NCBI GenBank assembly: GCA_022059125.1
Contig: JAEUWY010000005.1
Span: forward strand, 2,542,001 to 2,606,000
Reading direction: 5' to 3'
Length of the DNA: 64,000 nt
From: Corynespora cassiicola
Taxonomy: Eukaryota > Ascomycota > Dothideomycetes > Pleosporales > Corynesporascaceae
Part shown: positions 1 through 11,367 of the stretch, one piece after another
Numbering within the stretch: position 1 is the first letter of the stretch
Layout of the letters: each line of letters opens with the position of its first letter
The notes under the pieces: generated by a model
Seen by the model: the letters and a program-made list of their open reading frames with translations, nothing else
What the model was told of the DNA's origin: nothing
The model's database searches: none
Program-made: the position numbers and the translations under genes

Positions 1-721
1 ACCTCCGACTACTTACTAGTCTTGGTATACCTCAACATCGGCCTCACAAACGTGTAAACCATGTAAATCACAACGGGCTGTATCCACAATCGCTCAAATC
101 CGTCCGTTCATCAGGTCATACACTCCTCTTGGCTCCTGCTTTCTTGTAGTTCGGACCCGGTGTTTTCTCGTGCCCAGACACATGGAGCCGCTGCCACAGC
201 CTTTTCCGGATAGAACAGTCGCAATGGCCGGATAATACTTCGTGGCTGTGTCTGTTCAAGGAAGTCGGGGTCGCGATATCTCCTCATGCCAAGGCACGAC
301 CACGGCCTCCCGTCCCAGTGTCCACACAGCGACAGCATAGCACGAACACAAGCATCTCATTTCCGTGAACCGTTGCATCAACATTACAAACAAGGCATTG
401 TGCTAGGTCAATAGCTCCAGAATGTGTGGGGACCCGATATCGCTGGCAACGGCCAGGCTTTTGGTGGAGCGTGCTGATCTGGAGAGGACGAGAATCCGGA
501 GTTTGGAGGCGGGGTCTGGGGAGAAATTCTGGGTCCCTGGGGAGAGAACCTGGAGTCAGAAGAAGCTCCGTGATTTTGGACCTCTTATTTAAGAGCGCCT
601 CGAATGTCGCTGTCTTCTTGAAATCATCCATCCCTTTTCTCTCCCCCCCCCTCAGCTACCATCTTGCCTTCTTGACCACTGTCGGACTGCGCTTGACTTG
701 TGAGCATTTTACTCAGATTAC
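1..721. other. intergenic / promoter of the first permease
   Basis: No convincing gene is seen. The short open frames here have no family resemblance. A pyrimidine-rich stretch lies about 85-130 bp before the permease start codon at 722, as is common in fungal core promoters. Confidence 0.5.
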
Positions 722-2440
722 ATGGCCCCCGAAGAGAAATCGACTCCTCCCAAGGGCACTGAGACTTTGGATCCTTCTATAAGCAACCAAAATGCGGACG
801 TAGATAAGGAGGCAGTCCAGGTTGAGGCATCAGCCGATCCTGAAAACCTGAAGGGAGAGATATTGCCCAGACCGGAGGAGACCATCGAGGCCCTCGGGAT
901 TCCCAACTGGAGGGATTTGGAGAAGCAAGTCGTCAAGAGGCTTGACATGACGCTGATGCCATGTCTCTGGGCGCTGTATCTGTTCAACTACCTCGATCGT
1001 GCTTCGATTGCGTGAGGGCGCCCGATAACTTGTCATTTATTTCTCAATTGCGGAACTGACAGTACACAGCCAAGCTCGTCTAAGTACGCTTGATGAGGAT
1101 CTCAACCTCGAAGGATATCAGTTTGGCACAGCAGTGTCAATCCTCAGCGTTGGGTAAGGCACCAGCATGCCATTTGACCGGTAGCCTCTAACAGCGAGCA
1201 GTTATGTCATCGGTCAGATCCCATCCAATATGATTATTGGAAAGCTACGTCCTTCGCTATACTTGTGCTCTATGGCGATGGTGTGGTCTGGTGTTTCTGC
1301 AGCTACTTGTGGCGTCACAAACTACCGAGGTCTTATCGCAGTCCGCTTTTTCTTGGGCCTGGTCGAAGCGCCTCTGTTCCCCGGTGTAAGTTTCCCATTT
1401 CCGTGTATTATCCGTCAGAGATACCCCAAGTGAGCGTTCTAACACTCTTATAGGCCATCTATGTCATGTCTTGTTGGTACACCCGCAAAGAACTCGCACT
1501 GCGCTGTGCTCTTCTCTACACTGGCCAAACCCTCGCATTCTGCGTCGCTGGCTTGATCGCTGCAGCTGTCTTTGCTACCCTCGAGGGCAATGCAGGTCTT
1601 GCAGGCTGGCAGTGGCTGTTCATTGTCCTCGCTGTTTGCGGAGCAGGAATAGCCGTTGTCGCCCTCTTTATCCTACCTGACTATCCCGACTCCACTACTG
1701 GTAGTGCACGCTGGTCGATGACCGAAGACATGCGCAAAGTCGCCGCAGCTCGCATCATCGCTGACCGCGTGTCTACGAGCGAAGCGAAATCGGGTGTGCT
1801 CCAGGGCCTCAAGCTATCCATCTTCGACTATAAGATGTGGCTACTAGTGGGAATGAACATTGGCATCTCCGCTGCTTATGGCTTTTCCAATTTCTTCCCG
1901 TCCATCGTACGCGGATTCGGCTACAGCAACACCATCACGCTGGTTCTCACTGCTCCACCATATATCTTCGCCGCGCTAGGCTCTTTGGTGAACGCGTGGC
2001 ACTCGGACAAGACGAAGGAGCGTGGCTTCCATTTTGCCGGGCCTATTGCCTTTGGCTGCATCGGTTATATTATTTGTCTGGCCACAGAGAATCGAGACGC
2101 ACGCTATGCCGCTTCCTTTATCTACGTCGGTGGTATGTACTTTGCGAACCCGCTCATTTCGACTTGGACATCGAACACCATGGGCCGCACACCGGAGAAG
2201 CGTGCAGTGTCAGTCGCCATGGTGAACGTATTGGGACAGGTTGGCAACTTGATTGCGCCTTATTTCTTCGATGACAGCGATGAACCCAGGTATAGGATGG
2301 CATTCATTCTCATGATGGTCATGGCGGCGATTGCGTGTACGAGTGCCATGGGACTGAAGTTCTACCTCTACAGGTCGAATAAGAAGCTGTACCGTAGGGC
2401 GATTGCAGAAGGCACGGCATATCAGCCTTATGTGATGTAG
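722..2440 (+). CDS. MFS permease, allantoate/anion:cation symporter (Dal5-like) family
   Basis: Join 722-1011, 1070-1153, 1202-1385, 1454-2440 gives 514 aa with three introns of 58, 48 and 68 nt. The product looks like a 12-TM plasma-membrane permease of the ACS family (Dal5, Tna1, Seo1 relatives), which take up organic anions such as allantoate, nicotinate or other carboxylates by proton symport. Support: a hydrophilic N-tail of about 75 residues, then the family signature LDRASIAQARL spanning the first intron junction. Later come FFLGLVEAPLFPG and the SCWYTRKELALR segment, typical of the fourth and fifth helices. The third junction is chosen because it joins PLFPG to AIYVMSCWYTRKE, the expected order. 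The ATG at 722 opens the only frame reaching the first helix. The substrate cannot be read from sequence. It is convergent with SLY1. Confidence 0.85.
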
Positions 2441-3831
2441 AAATACATCTACTGGGCACGAGCGCGGATATGATTCTCTAAGAGCATAGGTTGCATATGA
2501 TGATATGATGGTGGATCATCTTCATTTGTCAAAGCGTAGAAGGCTCACTATTGTGTAAAACCAACACCATGCGTAGAAATGCTGTAGTAGAATGAATATC
2601 AACAGGTTCTCTGCCCAATGGTCTCTACCAATCAACACTGAAACCCCCCGTCTCATACTGAATGCGAGCGTTAATTGACATCCATTAACATCTCAGAAAG
2701 CTCACGACTTATAGGCACAGCTATATACCCTATATCTAATCTAATCTATACCTCTATCCCCAGCATCCCCACCTACCGAAAACACCTATAAAACCAAACG
2801 ATCGATCTCCCAAACCATCTCACCCAGCCCAAACCAAGCACCTCATCCCTCATCCAAGTCCAAATATACAGCCCCTACCAATACCCCCCTCACCCCAACC
2901 TCCCAGCTCCTAGTCCTCAGCCCCCATCCGCCCTACTAATCTCCGTACCCTACTAATCTCCGTACCCCCAAACCTCGCCCCAAACCCACCACCCCGTTTC
3001 CGCTCCCCCCTCTCCCCCTCGCTCCAAACCCACCCGCCAGGTCCAACCCCCTTTCCCCCAACACACAGCCACGCCCCACCCCGCCTCATCGCCGTTTCTC
3101 TCCCCGAAACCCTCTCCTCCGCCGGGCCGAACAGGCATACACTCTATTCATGCATCGGAGAAAACGGCTCCCCCCCCCCCTTCCCTAGCTAGGTGCGCAC
3201 GCCCGCAGCATCGCATCACATCACACGGCCCGCCGCCGATCAATCGCGCACAGCGCGCCCTTGTAGGTCGACATCTATAACGCGCGGAATATACCTTTTC
3301 CGGTCCTCGGCTTGGGGGGCGCCCGGGGAGGGAGGGGAGGGGTTGGGGGTCGCGTTTCACGCATCTGAAAGAGGGGTGCGTGTCCGTACGTGGACGCGGG
3401 ACGGTAGCTAGCTGGGTTGTGAAACCGGCACATCTTGTCGTGGCCAGCATGGTGTAGATTTTTTTTTTTTTAAACTTTGGCCTGTCTTGATTTGTGAGCG
3501 GCTCAGGCTCTAAATGTGAAAAGAGGTTTTTTAGACGGGAAATCATGCTGTGGCAAGTGCCGAGATTATAGGAGATGGACTACCTACACTACCTGGCTGG
3601 TTGGCGAGCTGGTACAAGGTGCGAGGAACGGTGTTGACCGACAAGCTCACGGCAATTACCAGTGCACGAAGGTGTGAAAATGCGAGGAATGCGAACAGCG
3701 ACACGGAGGTTGGGATTTCTTTCTATTCTATGACTTGCCGCTGCCGAAATGTTGTGCAGGGTGTTTTGCTCCCCTTCATCTCGGGATGCCGGGCGACGAC
3801 GCTATTCCCGCCACCGCCATAATCATACACG
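2441..3831. other. convergent intergenic region
   Basis: 3' flanks of the permease and of SLY1. It contains a C-rich, T/C-biased tract (about 2,750-3,190) and a GGGAGGGGAGGGG-type run near 3,330. No open frame here has recognisable family features. Confidence 0.5.
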
Positions 3832-6293
3832 CTACGTGCTCTCGCTCCCCAGTACAGCGAGGTCCTTTGTGATGAACTCGTTGGCGCTAAGCAGCGCCGT
3901 GCTACCATAAATGATGCGTCTCTTCTGGCCTGTGCCGGCCGTGGCGCTGGTACGCTTCGCCCATTCCATCAAGTTGCCGTACTCGTCCATGCTGCCGCCG
4001 CCGACGGTGAAGACGATAGCTTCGCTGAAGCCCTGTCTGCGCTGTCCGAAGCTTGCCTCGATGCCCCTGCCCACGGCAGATTGTTGTGAGCGCGCCTGCG
4101 ACGCAGGAGGGACGGTGCCGCGAGCGTTGGCGGAGCGGGGATCGAAGTAGAGGTAGCTTTCGGTCTTCTGGATGGCGGACGACGCGGCGTTCTGGGGGTC
4201 CATGAGGGACTCGGTGATTTTGGTGAGGGTGAGGTCCTTGTCTTGGGGCGTGTCAGATGGCGTCTGGAAAGGGGTAGGGAAATGACAGGCACGTACTGGC
4301 TGGCAAGAAGTTCTTGATGCCGGAAAGGATGCCCTCGAAGTTGGCACCGACACTGGTACCCAAACCAGCATCTTTCAAGCGGTCAGTCACACGAGATGAG
4401 AGACTGCTGAAACCACCAAAGAGTTGGCTCGCGTTCTGGCTTGGTTGTGTCGGTGCAGACGATATCATGGTCATGCGCGTCAGCTCGCGGACAGTTCTGA
4501 TGTACTTCAAGCTAGTTGTGTCGGCGCCTGCGGCTTCGAGCGCATGCGTAAAGCTTTCCAGGTCGGCACGATTCAGGTCTTGCTCAGTTGTCAAGTACCT
4601 AGGAATCATTAGCCATGAAAGGCGAGTAGGTAAGAGAGAAATACCATTGCAAGAAGAGTCTGAGCTTGTCAAGCGGATTGTTGCCTTTGTCGGAGTCCTT
4701 GATGACTTCGAGAATTTGCGCCTTGGTCCTGGAAAACGTGTAAGCACGTCGCCCATAGATTATAGCTTGTCATGGACGTACTGCTTGGTGAGTTCCTCTT
4801 CGAGCTGGAAGTACTGGTCAAGTTTGCGATCTGTGGTACGTCAATAATTTGAACATAGTTCGACGCAGCCGACCTACCCTTGATGCCCTCCATAAGAGCC
4901 TCGAGGATGTTCATATGCGTAGTGATGGTGGTCTGGAAAAAATCAGCGCCAGCTTCTGGTCCATTAGGGCAGCCGACATACCTTTCGCTCGCGGAGCTCC
5001 GGCAACAGGTTCATGGCACCCTTGAGCGCGGCGAACTGGCCGCTGTCGCCCTCGATGTCGTCAATGGAGGCAGTCCCCGTCTTCTTTGTAACGTCATTGG
5101 CATCCTCCTGGTACTTGTTCCATTCCAGAGTAACGTCCTCGGCAACCTGGGGGAAAGGCTGGGATGCGTTCCGGTTCCAAAAGTAGTCTGATGGAGTCAG
5201 GTCGTATGACTGCTTCTTTACCCCCTTCTCAGGGTGGTCCTTGTCCACAGCCACTGACATGGTGATTTTGTTCAGGTGGAAGTTCAAAATGTCATATATT
5301 AAGCTCTGGTAGATCCAGCTGTGACTGAACATGGGGATGAGGTCTACATTGCGGTCGACGATGATCAGCACTGGCCGGGAGCCAGGCGTAGCGGAGGATT
5401 TCTGGTCTCCTCCGCCGGAAAAGAGGTTAGTCTTTGAGTTCAGGAAATGGTCACGCAGTTTGCGGTCGAGCTTTGCGGCCACCAGCTCTGCAGCACCGCC
5501 CTTTGGACAACGGATGATGGGAATGGTCCCTGTTGTCACAATAACGGAGAAGAGGCCCAGCACGATGCGATCAACCGTGGCGTCCAGCTCCTGGTCTGGC
5601 GTCTTTGCGCTGTTCAGTGTAGAATATGCATCCCTCATTCCCAGGGAGAATAGGTCCGGCTCGGAGACGATGAAATTCAGGTACTGGTCGTATATCTGGG
5701 CCAGGTGTTCGGCGGTGCCCGAGACGGCCGTCTGCTGGGCAAAGTCTTCGAGCAGCGGGCGGGGGATGGAGGAAATGAAGTTGATATAGGCAGGCGAGTA
5801 CAGGCTGCGCGAGAGGTCGGAGGTGATGAGCTGCAGGTTGTTCGGGGAGGGTTCGACGAGGTAGATGACGGGGACATCGGGAATGGCGTGGCGGGTGGTG
5901 TTGATGTTGAGGTGTATGGTCACGCCCCATGCCCGCAAGTCATTGACCTGGACTGCGGTCAGTACGATGGTGAGGGCAATGGCAGAGGTAGGCGGGACGC
6001 ACCCTCAGGACGCTGCTGATGACATCGCGCCCAAAGTCGTCAAAGACCAGCACCTTCCATATGGGCTCGCCGGTGGTTTCTGAGAGTATCGGGGCGGTGG
6101 CGGAGGCGCTGTCGTCGGACTGCTGGACGGGCGCATTGAGGGAGAGGACGCGCTGGAGGGCAGCTGGCGGGGATTAGAGGATGCAGCAGCAGGCGGGCGC
6201 GAGGAGACGGTACCTCTGGCGGGGGGTCAGCACGGGGTCCTGCGCAGTATCAAACCCAAACACGTACATCTGGCGATCTCGCAGCGAGGCCAT
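3832..6293 (-). CDS. SLY1: SLY1, Sec1/Munc18-family ER-Golgi SNARE regulator
   Basis: Complement join 3832-4241, 4297-4598, 4645-4728, 4782-4830, 4878-4932, 4982-5947, 6003-6163, 6214-6215, 6268-6293 gives 684 aa, the usual Sly1 length. Sly1 binds Sed5/Ufe1-type syntaxins and is needed for COPII vesicle fusion between ER and Golgi. Support: WKVLVFDDFGRDVISSVLRV near residue 50, then VTIHLNIN and IPDVPVIYLVEP. The centre has RPVLIIVDRNVDLIPMFSH and LTPSDYFWNR. The C-terminus has SYLYFDPRSANARGTV and IVFTVGGGSMDEYGNL, matching Sly1 rather than Sec1, Vps33 or Vps45. The conserved N-terminus MASLRDRQIAALQRVLSLN only forms if a 2-nt exon (6214-6215) is spliced between introns of 52 and 50 nt; see findings. 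It shares a divergent promoter region with the PNUTS-like gene. Confidence 0.93.
6164..6267 (-). other. twin introns flanking a 2-nt microexon in SLY1
   Basis: On the minus strand, intron A (6216-6267, 52 nt) runs GTACGT...CTGAC...CCAG. Intron B (6164-6213, 50 nt) runs GTACCG...CTAAT...CCAG. The only bases between them are AG (6214-6215). Exon 1 ends in AT and the next exon starts with CT, so the join reads ATA-GCT (Ile-Ala) and keeps frame. Removing the whole 104 nt as one intron puts the downstream exon in the wrong frame. Confidence 0.7.
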
Positions 6294-6977
6294 GGTGGAA
6301 CGCGGGATACGGAGTGCAATGTGGCGCCCGCCGGCGGGGGGGCTACCTCATGCGGTGGAGGGAGGAGCGGCGCGCGGAGGGGGAGGCCAATTCACAGGCA
6401 GCAGCGGGAGGCAGGCAGGCGGGCGGGCGTGCGGGCGTGCGGGCGGGCGTGTGGGCGTGCAACGTTGGTCGGTGTCGTCACCGTGTTCGCTGGGGGGCAC
6501 TTGGTGCACTTGGGTCGGCCGCTGGTTGCGCTGCGCTGCTGGGCTCCTGCTGGGCTGCTGCTTCGCTGGTGCTAGCGAGGCGCGCCTGCTTGCGGCTAGC
6601 GGGCGCTCGCCGGGGGCTCGACTGGCTGCCAAGCCTGTCCCGTCCTTTTCTAGTCGGCCGCGCCCTCGCCTCCCTTCCTCCCTCCCTCAAACTCTCCCTC
6701 TCCCCACGACAACACTCCCTCTCCCTCACACCCTTCTTCGTCCCCTTCCCCCCCACTTATGACACTTCTCGGTGACCCTCCGCCCACTAATAAGGGCGTC
6801 TGATTCTAAGGCTAGACTCAATTTCTCTCGGTCCTCATTGCGGGGGAAAGTCGTGCTTCTGGCTGGTGGCGGCGTTTGTTGGCAATCTGGCGGTCGCAGT
6901 CGCGAGAGGACAGGCATCGCAGAAAGTCGGACAGTGACTTTCATCATCATCATCATCTTCTTCATCGTCTCATCCAC

Positions 6978-7044
6978 GCTACGGCCACGGCTACGGCTAC
7001 GGCTACGGCTTCAGCTTCAGCTACAGCTACAGCTACGGCTTCGG
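6978..7044. repeat. hexamer array (CTACGG / CTTCAG / CTACAG)
   Basis: About eleven 6-bp units of the form CTACGG with C/A and A/T changes run head to tail in the SLY1/PNUTS divergent promoter. It reads as a degenerate microsatellite. Confidence 0.8.
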
Positions 7045-7294
7045 CATCATCTGCTCTGCTACTAACCCAGCTCCTTCGAGCGCCTTCGTCGGCCAGCAGA
7101 CCGCCCGCAGCCCGCACACGGCGAGCGCCCGTCTCGAGAGGAGGCCGCGCTGCGCTGTCTTCGTGGTGTGCGTGTGTGCAGTAAGGTGCGCAAACGTCAA
7201 GTGACGCATCAGCAGTGTCCTCGTCGCAGTAACGCGCAACGGCAAAAAAAAAGGCTGCGTGCCCGATAAACACGCCTTAATTTTTTCGCGGAGC

Positions 7295-7324
7295 CTCTGC
7301 CAGTCTCTGCCAGTCTCTGCCAGT
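7295..7324. repeat. three perfect 10-bp direct repeats (CTCTGCCAGT)
   Basis: Three exact tandem copies of CTCTGCCAGT lie about 450 bp before the PNUTS-like start codon. They are either a small minisatellite or clustered protein-binding sites. Confidence 0.85.
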
Positions 7325-7774
7325 CGCGGCCTCGGGACACGAGCGGCCAGCATCGTCTTGGTTTGCTGCCTTGCCCACCGCCCGCCTGCCCGCCCCAGCG
7401 CGCGCAATAACGAGGGACCCGCGAAAAGCACTTGGGGGGACTGCAGCTCTGCAGCTTTGCAGCACGGCAGCACGGCGGACGGGACCAAGGACTCAACAAC
7501 TCGACGCTACAGCTCAAATCGGAAGTATTACGGGCCATTCCCTCCACCGCATTCCCGAACCGGCTGCTTTTTCCTCGCTGTGACTCTGCACCACGCCTGT
7601 TTGGCGCTTAGTGCTCCTTGCATTGTCGCATAATCCCCGTTTATCCCCGTTTGCCGGATCCAGACGGTCAGACGGTCAGGCTCGGCTGTGCCACGCCATC
7701 CCTCGGCCAATCACGCCGCAGCTGATCCTCGGTCACGCGTCCTTGGACAGAGGCCTGCCTGGTCCACCCACGCC

Positions 7775-10700
7775 ATGGCTCCCAGTCACGTGCCCAGTGA
7801 TCACCTCCCGCTGCAGGGTCAGAACCTCTACACCGATCCCACCTATGAGCACCTGTTCCCCGCCGTCGACCAGTTCGGCTCCTCTGCCTGGGGCCAGGGC
7901 CAGCTCAACCACCACCAGCTGCTCCCCAGCGCATCTGCCCCCCAGACTTGGCACCACGGCTCCTTTCCCCAGCAGCCCTACAACACCATCAACCAGCCCT
8001 ATGCCGGCTCTGCCCACGGCTTCCAGCCCGGCTCGCCATACCAGTACGGCCAGTTCAACGGCCACGCCCCCATCAACAACTATGGCCACTCTCCCGCCGT
8101 CGACCCGGCCTTGGGCATGGACCCCAGCGCCCTTCGGTCGCAGCAGCAGTCTCCATACCAGATGTCCATGCGGAACCAGACACCCCAGGGCCAATCTGGT
8201 ACCGTGACTCCACAATCATTGCAGCAGCAGCAGCAACAACAGCAACAACAACAGCAACAGCAACAGCAACAACAACAGCAACAACAACAACAGCAGCAAC
8301 AGCCATCGCAGTCACAAACACCTCAATCACATCAACAGCCACAGTCACAAACATCTCAACAACACCAACAGCCGCAGTCGCAGTCGCAGCCCCAGACCCA
8401 GCCCCAGCCACTGCCTCAGGCACTACCCCAGGCGCAACAGCAGCCTCAACCCCAACCCCAACCCCAACCTCAGCCGCAGGCCCAACAGCCTCAGAGCATA
8501 GCTCCCCACCAAAATGGTCGCCCCTCTGCATCACCATTCCAGGTAAGCATACCCTACTTGGTACCCAGTAATCCCAGTCATCCTGACCTTCCACATCAGA
8601 TTCCCAAGACCACAACGGAAATGTTTGCTCAGGGTGCCACTCCAGCTACTTTTGCCAAGCCTGTGAACAACCCCAAGTATGATATTCCGAAGGGTAGAAA
8701 GTCGGGCGGGTTCTATGTTTATGATCAAGCTTCGTTGGCTAGTGCCACTAAATCATCTGCTTTGAATAGACTCGTGACCTTTGGCTCAGAGCCCTTGCAC
8801 CTGGCGACTAATAGAAGTAAGCCGCTTTGCCGAATTAAAATTTTTGCAATTCAAATCTAACGTGTGCAGCTGCCTTGCCCTTATACACCCCGCGCCAGTC
8901 GGTAAAAGACCTGAAAAAGGCCGGGGCGGACAACAAGAGACTCCTTGCTAAGAAGTCGTTGTCCACCAAGTCACGCTCCAAGACTTCCAGTGCAGGCTCC
9001 ACTGTGAAGAAAGAGGTGACTGACAGCGAGAGCTATACCGATTCATCCGACGATGGTAGCGATTATACCGACGACGAGGAGGACGAGCCGTCCCCATTGC
9101 CGGCTGCGAGGCCAGAGGAGCCCCACGGAGCCGTCGAGTATGATGTCGTCAAAGCTACATGGTACCCACGACGAGCTTCACCAAGCTCCGAAAAGGTCAA
9201 GGAGAGCTTGCGTGAGTTTTGGGACGTGCTCAACACCATCCAGAAACGCTGGAGGGCAGATAGCAGGGCTGTGTCCGAGGCCGAGGAACAGAAGAAGACT
9301 GGCGAATTGCCAGTCCTGAAGAGCCGCGTCCAAGAGCAGCGCAAGCTTCTTGAATCAGCACTCAAGTCAGCTTTACAGCACTCCCACCCAGACGTTCTCT
9401 ATCACATGGGCCAGGTCAAGCCATTTCTCTACCTTTGCTATCAATTCCTTGCCAACCGTTTCAAAATGGGCGACTACAACGGATCCCTACCGTCCTCCAT
9501 CTACGACATCCTCAGTCGATGCACCGGCACGCTGACTACCGAGCTACTCGAGGAGACCAAGGTCATCAAGGCACTTAATTCGATGAAAAAGAACGCCGAC
9601 GAGAAGAACAAGGTCTTGATTCAGCAGATCGTCGACGGTGCCTCCAGCGGTTCTAAGAAGTCGAAAGTAAGCCCTCCGCCTGTGAGTGACACGGGAGAAC
9701 CCAAGAACGCAAAGAGGTCGGCACCCCAACAAGGCGGTCGCACAGCGACCGAAGGACCCATGGCGAAAAAGGTCAAGCCAGGCGAGGTCTCGATAACCGC
9801 TGCAAAGAAGGCCATCACTACAACGCCTGCTACCAAGGCCGCCTCGGCCACCGCGGCTACAGCACAGCAGCGACGCCCCGGAGAGAAGCCCTCTGTCGCC
9901 CCCGCCAAAGCTCGAGGCAACCAGATCGTGAATAAGCCTTCTACCTTCTTCTCCTCGCTAAGTGCAGCAAGTAAGAAGCCAGCCCAGACCACTGCTACTG
10001 CCTCGAAGACCAGCATCCAACAGAAGCCAGTAGCAGCCGCAAAGGACAAGAAGCCTGCACCTGCAGCAGCGGCCAAGCCTTCATTCTCGTTCGCAGAGAC
10101 TATGGCTCAGCTCTTAAAGCCCAAGGAGGAGACGGTTGAGCCAGCCAAGCCTGAGAAACAGCTTCCGCCAGAGACTCCGGAGGAGAAAGCTAGGCGGCTA
10201 CGAAAGGAATCTCGGCGACATCTGCGTGTAACTTTCCGGCCTGATACTTCCCTCGTCAGCATCCGGTATTTCCACCATGACCCGGAAGAGGAAATCAGAC
10301 GTGATGAAAACTTTGTCCGAGATGCCGGCGATATTGGTGGCGAGGGTCGTATGTTCAAGCAGCATCGTGATATGATGGACGAGGATGACGACGAACCCGA
10401 GTTGGAATATCGCCCATGGGCCGAGCCCACCAAGATTGATTTCAGTGTAGTACCTGAAGAAGAGCGCAACCGCAATTACTTTCCTTATGGAGGTGGTGAG
10501 CAAATACCTTCGACTCCTGAGAAGGAGGCCAATCAGCAAGCCGAGAAGACGAGATTGATCATCTACTATAACAACGCTTCAGAAATCCCGCCTTGTCCGC
10601 GAGAACCCTCAGACACGCAACAAGGTCCCACAACTGATGGCCAACCTGCCGTTGAATTTGGTGTCCCCGAAGACTGGCTCGTTCAGCGAATCGCAAAGAT

Positions 10701-11367
10701 GACCCAGCCAGCTACCACACCCGCTCCCGACTTTAGTGGTCTAGAGGCCATTTTCAAGACGTTTGCAACCCCGGCTTCGAACGCTCCCCAGCCAATTGTT
10801 AGTCAGCCAGCATATATTCCGCCAGCACCCGCGGCCCCTCCGGCTACTGCCACTCCTGATCTTGCGTCCATCCTCAGCGCTCTGCAAGGAATCTCCAACG
10901 CACCGGCTGCTGCGCCCGCTCCAGCCCCGATCCCTGTCCAGCTTCCAGCTCCACCAACACAGCCTCCTCCGATCGACCTGAGCGCAATTCTGTCGGTCAT
11001 TCAGAATTCAGCCGGTGCCTCACTTCCACCACCCCCTAGTTGGCCGCCGTTTCCACTTCCGAACATGGCGCAGCCGCAAAACGGCACGCCATTCCAGCAG
11101 CAACCGCAGCAACAGCCACAGCAAGCCCAGAATAATCAACAGCAGAGCGGTGGAACGAAGCGACAACGCGAGGATGGCAACAATAACACCGCCAACAACA
11201 AAAATGACCGAGACCACGGCTCGTTCAAGAAGCACAAGGGAGGTTTTGGTGGCCACAACAACTTTGGACCCGGAGAGAGGCCTCACAAAGTCAAGGTATG
11301 CAGGTACTACCAAAAGGGGAAATGCGCCTATGGCGACGACTGTACCTTTATTCACGACAACGACTGA
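7775..11367 (+). CDS. PNUTS/Ppn1-like PP1-binding CCCH protein, Q-rich
   Basis: Join 7775-8542, 8600-8816, 8870-11367 gives 1,160 aa. The ATG at 7775 sits in CGCCATGGC. Residues 1-260 are Q/P-rich with 27 consecutive Gln (8222-8302). An acidic Ser/Asp stretch (about 370-405) precedes a helical domain (about 420-585) that I place, weakly, where PNUTS proteins carry a TFIIS-N-like fold. Next come basic Ala/Lys-rich linkers, then L780-R-V-T-F784, a canonical RVxF PP1 docking motif. It is followed by SIRYFHHDPEEE, which parallels the segment after the RVxF in animal PNUTS. The C-terminus is one CCCH finger, C1139-x7-C1147-x5-C1153-x3-H1157, also as in PNUTS. In animals and fission yeast this family targets PP1 to RNA polymerase II/cleavage-polyadenylation factors for transcription termination. 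The first intron (57 nt) has no in-frame stop and could be retained. Confidence 0.7.
8222..8302 (+). repeat. CAG/CAA tract encoding 27 glutamines
   Basis: 81 bp of interspersed CAG and CAA codons in exon 1 of the PNUTS-like gene. A longer QP/QS-rich segment follows to about 8,500, with CCCCAA repeats near 8,448-8,470. The mixed CAG/CAA pattern suggests selection for glutamine, not a pure slippage run. Confidence 0.95.

Larger units (their letters stand above)
6294..7774. promoter_or_regulatory. divergent promoter region, SLY1 / PNUTS-like gene
   Basis: 1.48 kb between two divergent start codons. It is GC-rich and repeat-laden: GGGCGTGC-type repeats near 6,418-6,462, a CAT run at about 6,942-6,956, a CTACGG/CTTCAG hexamer array and a perfect 10-bp triplicate. 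It probably holds both promoters and long 5' leaders. No gene of its own is supported. Confidence 0.55.

Noticed and set aside
6181..6775. Open frames of 153-193 codons on the plus strand opposite the SLY1 start and promoter
   Set aside because: They overlap the SLY1 first exons and GC-rich repeats, all three frames are open at once, and the translated sequence is low complexity.
7611..8615. Long open frames in other frames and on the minus strand over the Q-rich exon
   Set aside because: Shadows of the CAG/CAA and CCC-rich coding sequence; only the frame starting at 7775 continues through conserved domains.
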